Shown: positions 1 through 8,130 of the stretch, piece by piece | How positions within the stretch are numbered: the stretch's first letter is position 1 | How the letters are laid out: the number at the start of each line of letters is the position of its first letter | NCBI GenBank assembly: GCA_003218935.1 | Contig: QHPA01000010.1 | Coordinates: 1-16,518 of the forward strand | Length of the DNA: 16,518 nucleotides | Origin: Verrucomicrobiota bacterium | GTDB lineage: Bacteria; Verrucomicrobiota; Verrucomicrobiia; Limisphaerales; AV2 | Direction of reading: 5' to 3' | Notes under the pieces: generated by a model | Told to the model about the DNA's origin: nothing | The model's input: only the letters and a program-made list of their open reading frames with translations | Databases searched by the model: none | Program-made: the position numbers and the translations under genes

Positions 1-2
1 CC

Positions 3-251
3 GATTTGGATGAATTTGTTGTCGTCAGGGTCGCTGACGAAGTGCTTGTTGATCTCATGAAGCGGGCCGGTGGCGTGGAGTATGCGGAAGCTTCCAAAGA
101 CGTCTGTCCGACTGAAGTTCGAGGCGTTGCTATTCCTTTCGCGAACCCGAAGCTGCTCTTGCGGCTGAAACAAACCCATCGGGAAAAGGACGCCGAGGAT
201 CGCTTATTCCTGCAACGCCTGATACGCGAGCAGGAGAAACGCCAAGGATGA
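3..251 (+). CDS. Probable nucleotidyltransferase-type protein, C-terminal part (5' end outside window)
   Basis: The frame is open to the left edge, so the visible 83 codons are the C-terminal end of a longer protein. A TTG at 6 could serve as a start but is more likely internal. Two pieces are recognisable. 'VRVADEVLVDLMKRAGGVEY' resembles the stretch after the catalytic core in AbiEii/MNT-like nucleotidyltransferases. 'LLLRLKQTHREKDAEDRLFL' resembles their usual C-terminal helix, in which a Lys-Gln-Thr-x-Arg-Glu-Lys-Asp run is common. The catalytic GSxxxxD region is not in the window, so activity cannot be judged. The stop codon overlaps the ATG of the cysteine desulfurase (ATGA), which implies translational coupling. 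The family call rests on recalled sequence character only; an uncharacterised small protein remains possible. Confidence 0.55.
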   Translation, partial: DLDEFVVVRVADEVLVDLMKRAGGVEYAEASKDVCPTEVRGVAIPFANPKLLLRLKQTHREKDAEDRLFLQRLIREQEKRQG

Positions 252-1378
252 TCTACTTCGACCACAACGCCACAACGCCGATGCTGCCGGAAGCGCGGCA
301 GGCCTGGCTGGACGCGACCGAGAAATTCATCGGCAACCCGTCCAGCCCGCACCGCGTCGGTAGTCGCGCGGATGTGGCGATCACCGAGGCGCGTCAGCGG
401 TTGGCGGAATTTCTCGGCTGCGACGCGCTGGATATCGTCTGGACTTCCGGCGCGACGGAGTCGAACAACACGGTGCTTCATCATTTCGCGCGCACGCTCC
501 CGTTGGACACTGAGGTTTGGGTCTCAGCCATCGAACATCCCTGTGTGATGGTCTCCACGAAACATTATTTTCCGAAACGTCACCGGCTGATTCCGGTCAC
601 GCGCGGGGGTTCCGTTGACTTGAATTGGTTGACAGAAGAAATCGCTCACGCGCGTCCAGGGCTGGTGGCGGTCATGGCCGCGAACAATGAGACCGGCGTG
701 CTGCAGCCGTGGCGCGAGGCGCTGGCGATCTGCAAGCAGTGGGCCGTGCCGTTTTTCTGTGACGCGGCACAGTGGATTGGCAAACTGCCCGCCAACGGAT
801 TCGGCGAGTGCGATTTCCTCAGCGGCGCGGCGCACAAGTTTGGTGGGCCAAAGGGAATTGGTTTTCTGAAGTGCCCGGCGAAGGGCCGCGTAGAGCCGCT
901 CTTGCGCGGGGGACCGCAGGAAGAAGGACGACGGGCGGGCACGGAGAACGTCGCCGGAATCCTTGCGATGTTGGCCGCTCTCGATGCGCGCGAGGCGTTG
1001 TTCAGCACGGACGAACACAGGAAGCGCGTCGAATGGCGCAAGGCTTTCGAAAAACGGGTGGTGTCGGATTTGCCCCGCTCAGAGGTCGTTGGCGCCGGAC
1101 AGGAACGTTTGTGGAACACCGTTTCCGCGTTGATGCCCGAAGCAGACTCCCAGCAACGCTGGGTCGTAAAGCTCGACAAGCTGGGTTTCGCCGTTTCCAC
1201 CGGCTCTGCGTGTTCCAGCGGCAAGGAGGAGCCGTCGCATGTTATCGCGGCGATGGGTTATTCGCCGCGCGAAGCGCGTCGCGTCCTGCGCTTCAGCAGT
1301 GGATGGGAAACGACCGAGGATCACTGGAACGCTCTGCTGGAAGGCTTGCAGAAAGTGCAACGCGGGATGAAAGGCTAG
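248..1378 (+). CDS. Cysteine desulfurase (NifS/IscS-like, PLP-dependent)
   Basis: This is a class V aminotransferase-fold enzyme that takes sulfur from L-cysteine as a persulfide, releasing alanine, for Fe-S clusters or thiolated tRNA in the cytoplasm. The 376 residues match the family length. The N-terminus 'YFDHNATTP' is the family signature. His97 in 'AIEHP', Asp172 and Gln175 in 'CDAAQ', and Lys197 in 'SGAAHKFGGPKG' fit the PLP-binding set, with Lys197 the Schiff-base lysine. 'RAGTEN' follows at 229-234. The catalytic Cys322 lies in 'STGSACSSG', the loop type of the IscS/NifS group rather than SufS. The ATG at 248 overlaps the upstream stop and is immediately followed by the signature, so the start is firm. 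No IscU, IscR or MnmA gene is visible nearby, so the sulfur acceptor cannot be assigned. Confidence 0.93.
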   Translation: MIYFDHNATTPMLPEARQAWLDATEKFIGNPSSPHRVGSRADVAITEARQRLAEFLGCDALDIVWTSGATESNNTVLHHFARTLPLDTEVWVSAIEHPCVMVSTKHYFPKRHRLIPVTRGGSVDLNWLTEEIAHARPGLVAVMAANNETGVLQPWREALAICKQWAVPFFCDAAQWIGKLPANGFGECDFLSGAAHKFGGPKGIGFLKCPAKGRVEPLLRGGPQEEGRRAGTENVAGILAMLAALDAREALFSTDEHRKRVEWRKAFEKRVVSDLPRSEVVGAGQERLWNTVSALMPEADSQQRWVVKLDKLGFAVSTGSACSSGKEEPSHVIAAMGYSPREARRVLRFSSGWETTEDHWNALLEGLQKVQRGMKG

Positions 1379-1399
1379 AGACAGGCTGGAAGCCTGTCT
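1379..1399. terminator. Perfect 9-bp hairpin between convergent genes
   Basis: AGACAGGCT (1379-1387), loop GGA, AGCCTGTCT (1391-1399). It starts directly after the desulfurase stop and touches the stop codon of the convergent alcohol dehydrogenase. There is no T-run on either side, so it may be a bidirectional stem-loop terminator or a copy of a dispersed 'GGCTGGAAGCC'-type palindrome. The sequence alone does not decide. Confidence 0.5.
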
Positions 1400-2661
1400 T
1401 ACTCTCCATCGCCGCGCGGCTCAAAGGCGGCGGCGTATAAGTCCTCAAAATCCTTCGCTACAACCGATCGCGGATTGAAACTCGCGGTCCACTGTTTCGC
1501 TGCTTCTTCCGCCATGATTTTTATCTTCGCATGTTTCACGTTGCGGTCGGCGAGCGATCGGGCGATCTGCGCTGTGTTCAACAGCGATTCGAGCCGGGCA
1601 ATCAAAGCTTCCACGGCGGAATCCAACCCGTCGCTGACGCAGGCAATTTCCGGCGCGGACGCCAATTCCGCGTAGGCCCGCCTGGCTGCGGCGTCCCTCG
1701 CGTTGAAGCGCACGACGTGAGGCAGCATGATTCCCACGGCCTCTCCGTGCACGATGCCGTAATGCGCCGTGAGCGGGTTGGCAGCCGCGTGCGCCGCGCC
1801 GAGCATGCTGTTTTCGATCGCCGTGCCTGCGAACGCCGCGCCGAGCAACATGCGGCCGCGCGCTTCGATGTCTTTGGGGTTGCCCAGCACGCGCGGCAGA
1901 TTGGGCGCCGTCAGTTTGAACGACTCGTGCGAAAACATCAGCGACAGATTGTTGCGCCTCTTCGTCACCGCCGTTTCGACCGCATGGGCGATGGCATCGA
2001 CACCGGTGTGCGCCGTGACCAGGGGAGGCTGTGATACAGTCAACGTGGGGTCCAAAACGGCGATGCGCGCGGCGGCCCTGGGATCGAGGCACGCCATTTT
2101 CTGGTGTGTCTGCTCATCAGCAATGAGCGCTGCGGATTGACACTCGCTGCCGGTACCCGCTGTCGTTGGAATGGCGATGAACGGCAGCATCGGCATGCTG
2201 GTTTTCCCCACCCCCCAATAGTCCTGCACGCGCCCGCCGTTGGTCAGAAGAAAATTGCAACCCTTTGCCGTGTCCATGCTGCTGCCGCCGCCGAGAGCAA
2301 CGATCGTGTCGATGCCGGCAGCTTTTGCGACTTCAAGGCATTTTTCCACGTCGCGCGTGGTGGGATTCTCATGCACTTCGGCAAAAACGACCACGCCGTG
2401 TCCGCACGATTGAAGAATGTGTTCAACGCGGTCCACGTGTCCGGCGGTGACGATGCCCGGGTCAGTGACGACCAGAACGATTTTCGCGCCAAGCTCTCGC
2501 GCCAGCTCGCCGACGCGTGCCACGCTGTTCAGACCAAAAACGATCCGCGTCCGTGGTTGGTAATCAAACAAGGGAAGAAGGGAGGCAGCACCCGCGTCTT
2601 GCGGGCGGGTTTGGACTTCACGCCCGGCTCGGTCTCTGATTTTCCCGGATACTTTGCTCAT
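1399..2661 (-). CDS. Iron-containing alcohol dehydrogenase (Fe-ADH family)
   Basis: This is a group III, metal-dependent NAD(P) alcohol dehydrogenase that interconverts alcohols and aldehydes or ketones. The dinucleotide-binding 'GGGSSMD' is at 124-130, followed by 'IPTTAGTGSE'. The four metal ligands expected by comparison with FucO are all present: Asp222 and His226 in 'HTGVDAIAHAVET', His291 in 'GAAHAAANP', and His305 in 'YGIVHGEAVG'. The 14-residue spacing of the last two equals that in FucO. The protein is 420 residues, longer than the usual 380-390, because about 30 polar residues precede the first conserved strand 'LFDYQPRTRIVFG'. No later ATG exists in that stretch, so the ATG at 2661 is kept. 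A weak GGAA lies upstream. The gene follows the adenylate-forming ligase with a 121-base gap. Substrate unknown. Confidence 0.92.
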   Translation of the reverse strand: MSKVSGKIRDRAGREVQTRPQDAGAASLLPLFDYQPRTRIVFGLNSVARVGELARELGAKIVLVVTDPGIVTAGHVDRVEHILQSCGHGVVVFAEVHENPTTRDVEKCLEVAKAAGIDTIVALGGGSSMDTAKGCNFLLTNGGRVQDYWGVGKTSMPMLPFIAIPTTAGTGSECQSAALIADEQTHQKMACLDPRAAARIAVLDPTLTVSQPPLVTAHTGVDAIAHAVETAVTKRRNNLSLMFSHESFKLTAPNLPRVLGNPKDIEARGRMLLGAAFAGTAIENSMLGAAHAAANPLTAHYGIVHGEAVGIMLPHVVRFNARDAAARRAYAELASAPEIACVSDGLDSAVEALIARLESLLNTAQIARSLADRNVKHAKIKIMAEEAAKQWTASFNPRSVVAKDFEDLYAAAFEPRGDGE

Positions 2662-2782
2662 GCGATTCCAAAAGTTGTTCTGTAAATGACACGTCTTTCC
2701 CAGTTGCAGTTACGAGGAGCGAGGGCCGGGTTTGTTTCAACGTTTGTTGGCATGACTGCCGTGGGATTGCAAGTGGCCAGGG

Positions 2783-3856
2783 CTAGTAAACCCCTTCCAC
2801 AATTTGCTTCTCCATCGCGCCGAACGGCCTGACTTCGGCCACGCCGTCCCAGGCATAAGGAGCGCGCGGTTCCCGACGGATTGCCTCGTCGCGTTCCAGG
2901 AAGCGCGGCATGAAGAATTCCTTCGTCAGCGTGGTCAGCTCGACGCGGCCCCACGCGCCGTACTTCACCAGTTGGTCGGTCTGGTTCGGGTCCACCACGC
3001 GGAGCACGGCGCGCGGTTGCGGGGCGTAGTAAGTGATGGTGAAATTGTCCTCAGGCCGTAACGGCACGCTGGCCGCCAGGCCCATCAATGTGTTTCCGTA
3101 AGTCGGATAAAACCCGATGCGGCCTTCCAAAACTTCTTCGACGATGAAGCGGACGTATTGCGGGGCCATGGTCGTGCCGCCGCAAAAAACGCCGCGAATG
3201 CCGGCCTCCCATAAATTTATTTTCTCGGACAGCGCTTCGAGCAGTTTCGGGGTCGTGAAGAGGCCGTTGACTTTGCGATGTTTCAAAATCGTGACCGCCT
3301 GGTCCACGACATGTTCCAGGTAGGCCTTGGCCTGGTCGGCTTTTTTCTCGCCGATGACTTTCTTCACCCAGCGCGGGTCGAGATCAACGAAGTAACACGA
3401 GCTGCCGCGGAAGTTGGCAAGGTGCTCGATGGCGAGGCGCAGGCGGCGCGGACCGGTCGGGCCAACCATGAGCCAGGCGCCGCCGCGCGGGAAATGTTCG
3501 TCGGAAACTTTGCCGGAGAATTCCTCGTAATCGACCTTGTAGTCGTCCCAACCGATGCGCTGCTTGGGCATGCCCGTGGTGCCGCCGGTCTCGAAAACGT
3601 TGAAGGGCCGGCCTTTGAATTTTGCCGGCACCCAGACTTCCGGTTGCAGGTCGCGCAACGACTCGTCCGGGAAATGAGGGAACTTCAGCACGTCAGCGAA
3701 GCTTTTGATTTCCTTGCGGGGATCAAAGTTTTTCTTCGCCCAGTCGAGCCAGAACGGGCAGCCGGTCTCCGGCGAAAAATGCCACTGAATGATTTCGCGC
3801 AGGTGGGCGTCGAGTTTTTCCTGCGCGGTTTTGATGGCTGTCTGGTCAACTGACAT
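2783..3856 (-). CDS. Short adenylate-forming ligase (PaaK/LuxE-like AMP-binding protein)
   Basis: This protein probably activates a carboxylic acid as an acyl-adenylate, passed on to CoA or to a protein thiol. The phosphate-binding loop is clear: 'ETGGTTGMPK' at 89-98. 'FYPTYGNTLMG' at 249-259 sits where the A5 (YGxTE-like) motif is expected, although the usual Glu is absent. 'RFLERDEAIR' at 318-327 sits where the ribose-binding Asp and hinge of PaaK-type enzymes lie. At 357 residues it is well short of PaaK (about 430) and close to LuxE acyl-protein synthetases (about 370), because only some 35 residues follow the hinge. The start is the ATG at 3856; no clear Shine-Dalgarno precedes it. The Fe-ADH gene follows on the same strand, so the pair may link acid activation to aldehyde/alcohol chemistry. 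No acyl-CoA reductase is present. Family confident, substrate unknown. Confidence 0.8.
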   Translation of the reverse strand: MSVDQTAIKTAQEKLDAHLREIIQWHFSPETGCPFWLDWAKKNFDPRKEIKSFADVLKFPHFPDESLRDLQPEVWVPAKFKGRPFNVFETGGTTGMPKQRIGWDDYKVDYEEFSGKVSDEHFPRGGAWLMVGPTGPRRLRLAIEHLANFRGSSCYFVDLDPRWVKKVIGEKKADQAKAYLEHVVDQAVTILKHRKVNGLFTTPKLLEALSEKINLWEAGIRGVFCGGTTMAPQYVRFIVEEVLEGRIGFYPTYGNTLMGLAASVPLRPEDNFTITYYAPQPRAVLRVVDPNQTDQLVKYGAWGRVELTTLTKEFFMPRFLERDEAIRREPRAPYAWDGVAEVRPFGAMEKQIVEGVY

Positions 3857-3929
3857 AAATCAATTTTCGATTCGGGATTTGCGATTGTCGATTTGATTTT
3901 GGAGTTTTTGCCGCGTTCCCCAAGGCGTC

Positions 3930-3945
3930 CCTCGAGGCAACGAGG
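3930..3945. repeat. Small hairpin in the region upstream of the ligase gene
   Basis: CCTCG (3930-3934), loop AGGCAA, CGAGG (3941-3945). It lies 75 bases upstream of the ligase start in a 262-base stretch (3857-4118) without a gene. It may belong to a dispersed intergenic repeat together with the flanking GC-rich sequence. No promoter could be picked out with confidence. Confidence 0.35.
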
Positions 3946-3987
3946 TGGAGTGGCCCGCCCAAGCTGCCAAAATGAGTTTGAGGATAC

Positions 3988-4030
3988 GCTCACCCTCATC
4001 CCGACCCTCTCCCCCAGGAGAGGGAGAAAC
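3988..4030. repeat. REP-like palindromic element, copy 1
   Basis: The core hairpin is CCCTCTCC (4005-4012), loop CCCA, GGAGAGGG (4017-4024), preceded by 'TCACCCTCATCCCGA'. The second copy at 10586-10671 shows the same arrangement on the opposite strand: a CCCTCA-C-CCATC-like arm next to the CCCTCTCCCCC core. Two related copies in 16 kb, both intergenic, support a dispersed REP-like family. Such elements are often mobilised by REP-associated tyrosine transposases, but none is encoded here. Confidence 0.7.
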
Positions 4031-4118
4031 AAACACGGCGTCTTCGCCTTTCCAATGTTCTCCGGTGGGGCGCCGGTGCGAGGGACTCACGACCGTAGCT
4101 GGGCTTTCGGGAGGCCGG

Positions 4119-5621
4119 CTATTTTTTCTCACCGGGTGTTTTCGGGTTCACGTCCACTTTGGGCTGGTCGCTGCTTGGCGCGTGACGCGCGGCGTCGTAG
4201 AAGGCGTAGAGATCCTGCTGGGTCGCCACATAGATCACGCCGTTGGCCACGACCGGCGTGGAATAAACCGGCGCGCCGAGATTCGGGCCGTCTTCTTCCC
4301 TGCCGTTTATTACCATCTTGCTCAGGATTTTCTTTTCCTTGCTGGCAGCCAGCACGATAAAATCGCCGTCTTCATCGCCGCAGTAAACCTTGCCGTCCGC
4401 GACGAGTGTCGAGCCCCACATGTGCGCTTTCATGTCGTGCTTCCAGTAAGGTTTGCCTGTCTCGGCGTCGAGACAATGAATGAAGCCGGTGAAATCGTTG
4501 ATAAACAGCAGGCCGGTTTTAGGATCGATCGAGACGGTGGACAATGCAGCTCAGATTCCCGTTGCCGGTGTCGTGTTCGGGGTCCTGGCCGATGGCAACG
4601 TACACCCGATTTTTCCAGAACACCGGTGTGGCAATGATTTCGCTGGGACCGCCGGGGGAGGGGTACTGGATCGGTTTGCCGTCTTTGAATCTGTATTCGG
4701 GCGGGTTGCAGTCATATTTCCAGGCGGTTTTCAAATAACTCGAATCGCCTTCCTTGACCGGGTTGGAATCGAAAGCGTAGCACCAGCCGTCACCGCCGCC
4801 GAAGAAAACCAGCCAGCGACCATTGATATTGCCGGCCGAAGGCGAACTGTAGGTGCTGTGGAAAATGTGCGGACCGATGTGGGCGTCGTCTTCGCCCGCC
4901 AATTCTCCGGTTTTTTTATTGAGCGCGATGAAGCTGGGTGAATTCGGCGAGGGAATGTTTTTGTGCCCCCAATCCACGCCGTTGGCAGTGCTGACATACA
5001 CGCGGTCGCCGACAACCAGGACCGAGCAGTTGGAAGCGTTATGGGGAAACACGCCCAACTCGTCCATCATGTCGTATTTCCAGATAATATCGGCGTCTTT
5101 AGGACCGATTTTGGCCGGGGGTTTGCCGGTGTCTTTGACCACGTATTTGGCCTCGTCCATGAACGGACCGTCGTTGCCATTGGCCATGCCTTCGGTGTCG
5201 AGGCACATCACCTCGCAACGGCTGGTCACCAGATAAACGCGATTGCCTTCGACGCACGGCGAAGACAAGAGGCCGAGACCTTCCCAGTCATTGACTTTGC
5301 CCGAAGCGAGCTTGGGCACGACCAGTTGCCAGAGGAATTCGCCGGTCTGCTCATCGAAACAGAGCAGTATGCTGCGGTCGCCCTGATGTTGCGGGTCGCG
5401 CGGATTTTCGTTGTTGGTCCCGACGAAAACCTTGCCGCCGGACACGACGACGTTGCCGTAAGCCTGCGAACCGAGCCGGGCCACCCACTTCACGTTTTTG
5501 GAGAATACATGTTGCGGCCCGGATCGGATCCGCCCCAGCCCGGCCAGTCGGCTGACCGGGCGTGCGACATTAAGAATAAGAGGCAGAATAAAATCTTGTG
5601 ATCGAAATGGACGGTTTTCAT
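4119..5621 (-). pseudogene. Exported PQQ-like beta-propeller protein, broken at two sites
   Basis: Three open pieces in two reading frames follow each other on the minus strand. Piece 1 (5621-5490) encodes 43 residues: a signal peptide ('KILFCLLFLMSHARSA') and 'DWPGWGGSDPGRNMYSPK', then TGA. Piece 2 (about 5502-4519) opens at 'KNVKWVARLGSQAYGN' in another frame and carries propeller blades ('GVFVGTNNENPRD'-like, 'SSPCVEGNRVYLVTSRCEVMCLD', 'GQDPEHDTGNGNLSCI'), then stops. Piece 3 (4544-4119) continues from 'STVSIDPKTGLLFI' through 'HCLDAETGKPYW' and 'GSTLVADGKVYCGDEDGDF'. From recalled relatives, about 25 residues are missing at each junction, so non-triplet deletions are more likely than simple slippage. 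The piece-2 codons look intact, so the damage seems recent, or it is an assembly fault. The gene lies 43 bases behind the intact propeller gene and was probably its operon partner. Confidence 0.82.
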
Positions 5622-5626
5622 GGGGA

Positions 5627-5658
5627 ATTAAGATTAAGAGGAAGATTAAGATTAAGAG
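5627..5658. repeat. 18-base-period direct repeat between the two propeller genes
   Basis: ATTAAGATTAAGAG occurs at 5627-5640 and again, identical, at 5645-5658. Each copy is itself a repeat of ATTAAG. It fills most of the 43-base gap between the intact propeller gene and the start of the broken one. It may be prone to slippage. No ribosome-binding site is evident for the downstream gene. Confidence 0.7.
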
Positions 5659-5664
5659 ACTAAG

Positions 5665-8001
5665 TTAATTCGCCGTCACCGAAATGTTGTCGATAAAGAC
5701 GCGCATGTCCTGGGGCGAGAAGCCGAACAGTCCGGGACAACCGTTGGCATGCGCGTGTTGGTGCGGCGCTTCGAACGTCCACGACGCCGGTTCCGGTTCG
5801 TCCTTCTTCCACGCCTTGGCGCGCACGACCCCGGAGCCGTCCGGCGCCACATCCACCCGGGCCTTCAAATGATACCAAACGTTCGGCGACCATTTGAATG
5901 GCGTCTGGAACCGGTATAATTCCTGGTTGGAGTTGATTTCGAGATTTTGTTCGTTGCCCTTGAGCACGATCAGATAGCGTTGGTTGATAACGCCCACATC
6001 GGACATCTTCCGCTTATTGCCCTCGCTCATCACGTCCGCTTCGATGGTGTAGTTCTTCAAGGCGGGATCTCCCATGAAAACGGTCGCGCGCTGGAAGAAG
6101 CGATTGTCGATGGTCTTGACCAGGGCCTTGTTGCCGTCCTTCTCGCGCACGTCGAATTTGAAGCGCGCACCGATCCACGGCAACGGCGGATAAGCGAACT
6201 TCGTCGGCGGCTCGACCGAGTTGGTCGTTGTCTCACTCAACTGGAACGTATCAAAGTCCTGCTTGATGGGCAGGCCGGGGAGAACGCGGCCGCGGAAGGT
6301 CCCGCGCAGATTGCCGGCCACTGCTTCGAATGCGCCGGCGGACGGCGCCGGGTCCGCTGCGGCAACCAGTTGACCGGATTCGTTGAACTCAGCTTTCATC
6401 GTAGCCCTGACTCTGGCCGTCGGCGGAATGTAATGCGCCCATTGGACATGTTTCAGGTCTTTGATTCCTTCGACAGTCAACCCGTTTGCATCGAGCGAAC
6501 GCACCCGGAACGAAACTTTTCCGCCCGGTTTCAACAAAACTTCCGAAGGAATAATCTGCAACTGCGCCGCTGCGCCTGCTGCGGGCCATTCTTCCTCGGC
6601 CGGAGCCGGCGGCAGGCCAGGATTGTTCTCTTTATTGCCGAAGCAATAGAGCTTCCGGCTCGTCTGCACGTAAATCTTCCCGTTGTAAATGGTGGGGACG
6701 CCGAAGCAACGGCCATCCAGCACTACGTGCGAGAGAATTTCGCCCCCGGTATCGCCCGGTTTGACAATGTAGAATGCGCCCTTGCCGCCCGTGGCTTCAT
6801 CCCCGCCTTCCTCCTTTTGGCCGGGTTCGTTCAGGATCGGGACATACAATTTGCCGTCGGCATAAACCGGGCAGGCGTTGCGTTGCTCGATGCCGAGTTT
6901 CAGTTTCCAAAGAATTTTCCCGCTCCGGGCATCAATCGCGGCGAGGTTGCCGACTTCGCTGGTGAGGTAAATTGTGTCGCCGACGAGGATGGGCGAGCTG
7001 GTCGAAGTGCGCAACTCGTTGCTCCAGAGTTGAAGTTCCGAACGCGGCTTCACCACCGGCCCCGCCGCGCCATTGGTCGGGGCGACATGAGGAATCTGCA
7101 GCGCCACCATCTGGCCCGGTTCATAAGGCGTGCCGTAAATCGCGATGATCTTGTCGTTGTTGTGGACGAGCACGGACGAATTGATGCCGGCCTTGAACAG
7201 CGGGATGCGCCAGATCGGATCGCCGGTGCGGGCATTGACACAGACGATGCTGCCGTCGCCGCAGGACGTATAGAAAACCCGACGGCCATCGAGCCAGCCC
7301 AGCACCGGCAATGAAAACGAGTTGTCATGCGGCCGGTCGCCGGGGGCCGACGCCCAGACCAACTCGCCGCTCTTCTTGTCGAAGGCATAAAACCGGTCGC
7401 CGCCGGGTCCGTGCGCGCCCCAGTTCGCCGTGATGCCGCGCGTAATCACGAGGTCTTTATCCATCAGCGGTGAGGCCGTGCGGCCGTTAGGGAAAGTCAG
7501 CCGCCCATAAACCTCCATCATCGACACGTCCCAGAGCTTCTGGCCGTCGGCGGTGAAGGCCGCGAGAATCCCCTGGGTGCCCTGCATATAGACATTGCCC
7601 GTCTCCGGATCAATCGTCGGGCTGGACGTGGCGTAGCGATGGTAAATGATGTCGCTCAGAAAATCGCTGTAACCCTGCTGCCAAAGTTGTTTGCCGGTCT
7701 CGGCGTCGAAGCAGGCGAGAACCTCCTGCAGGTCCGGACCGTCACCGACATAGCCCATGATGTAAAGGTGGCCATTGGCGATGACTGGAGTGGATTGGCC
7801 GGGCAAGTTCGCCGTCCACAACGGGTGTCCGGCGTCCACTTTGTCCGGCAGGTTGGTTTCGAGGGAAGCGCCGTTTTGGTTCGGCCCGCGCCAGGTCAGC
7901 CAGCCGTGGACTGGGGCGGCATGCGTCGCAGAGAGGATGGCAAATTGACAGCCAGCGAACAGGCTCAAGGGGCCGGCAAAAGGCGAGCGTAAAAGTTTCA
8001 T
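5665..8001 (-). CDS. Exported PQQ-like beta-propeller protein with Ig-like and concanavalin-like C-terminal domains
   Basis: A secreted or periplasmic protein of 778 residues from the ATG at 8001. An ATG at 8052 is in frame, but the one at 8001 begins a proper signal peptide (about 1-28, 'SLFAGCQFAILSATHA'), has GGAA upstream, and leaves the palindrome at 8030-8043 outside the gene. Residues about 35-457 are propeller blades with the usual 'ACFDAETGKQLWQQ', 'CVNARTGDPIWR' and 'AAIDARSGKILWKLK' strands. Residues about 480-570 begin 'IIPSEVLLKPGGKVSFRV', as in a bacterial Ig-like domain. Residues about 630-775 ('WYHLKARVDVAPDGSGVVRAKAW'-like strands, cut here in spirit) look like a concanavalin/DUF1080-type jelly roll. 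PQQ-type propellers often do not bind PQQ, so enzymatic function is not claimed; a carbohydrate-linked surface role is an inference. Confidence 0.85.
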   Translation of the reverse strand: MKLLRSPFAGPLSLFAGCQFAILSATHAAPVHGWLTWRGPNQNGASLETNLPDKVDAGHPLWTANLPGQSTPVIANGHLYIMGYVGDGPDLQEVLACFDAETGKQLWQQGYSDFLSDIIYHRYATSSPTIDPETGNVYMQGTQGILAAFTADGQKLWDVSMMEVYGRLTFPNGRTASPLMDKDLVITRGITANWGAHGPGGDRFYAFDKKSGELVWASAPGDRPHDNSFSLPVLGWLDGRRVFYTSCGDGSIVCVNARTGDPIWRIPLFKAGINSSVLVHNNDKIIAIYGTPYEPGQMVALQIPHVAPTNGAAGPVVKPRSELQLWSNELRTSTSSPILVGDTIYLTSEVGNLAAIDARSGKILWKLKLGIEQRNACPVYADGKLYVPILNEPGQKEEGGDEATGGKGAFYIVKPGDTGGEILSHVVLDGRCFGVPTIYNGKIYVQTSRKLYCFGNKENNPGLPPAPAEEEWPAAGAAAQLQIIPSEVLLKPGGKVSFRVRSLDANGLTVEGIKDLKHVQWAHYIPPTARVRATMKAEFNESGQLVAAADPAPSAGAFEAVAGNLRGTFRGRVLPGLPIKQDFDTFQLSETTTNSVEPPTKFAYPPLPWIGARFKFDVREKDGNKALVKTIDNRFFQRATVFMGDPALKNYTIEADVMSEGNKRKMSDVGVINQRYLIVLKGNEQNLEINSNQELYRFQTPFKWSPNVWYHLKARVDVAPDGSGVVRAKAWKKDEPEPASWTFEAPHQHAHANGCPGLFGFSPQDMRVFIDNISVTAN

Positions 8002-8029
8002 GGTCGTGTTCCGGTCGTAAAGTTGAACG

Positions 8030-8043
8030 TCTTTCGCGAAAGA
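8030..8043. promoter_or_regulatory. Perfect 14-bp palindrome in the marR/propeller divergent region
   Basis: TCTTTCGCGAAAGA is a perfect dyad, 28 bases upstream of the propeller ATG. MarR proteins usually bind such inverted repeats between themselves and a divergent target, so this is a candidate operator (inference). Confidence 0.5.
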
Positions 8044-8118
8044 ATTAAACAAATTTTCTTTCCTCGAGGACGGCGACTATTCTACACCACAGAAAAGATT
8101 GCAATCGTAAATAATACC

Positions 8119-8130
8119 TATACGTATAAT
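8119..8130 (+). promoter_or_regulatory. Candidate marR promoter -10 overlapping a TATACGTATA palindrome
   Basis: TATACGTATA (8119-8128) is a perfect 10-bp dyad overlapping TATAAT (8125-8130), an exact -10 hexamer 25 bases before the marR ATG. TTGCAA at 8099-8104 could be a -35, but its 20-base spacer is long. The dyad over the -10 would suit autorepression. This AT-rich patch stands out in a GC-rich window. Confidence 0.5.

Noticed and set aside
524..1224. Long minus-strand open frames opposite the cysteine desulfurase
   Set aside because: They are shadows of a GC-rich coding gene; the plus-strand frame has all family motifs.
4530..5500. Programmed frameshifting as the cause of the split propeller gene
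   Set aside because: No slippery heptamer with a following structure was apparent at the junctions, and residues seem to be missing at both, which frameshifting would not explain.
5947..7314. A 455-residue plus-strand open frame opposite the intact propeller gene
   Set aside because: It has low-complexity, Arg/His/Ala-rich text with no domain pattern, and the minus strand shows clear propeller blades and a signal peptide.
8002..8052. Upstream ATG at 8052 as the start of the propeller gene
   Set aside because: It would put 17 polar residues before a normal signal peptide and place the 14-bp palindrome inside the gene; the ATG at 8001 fits better.
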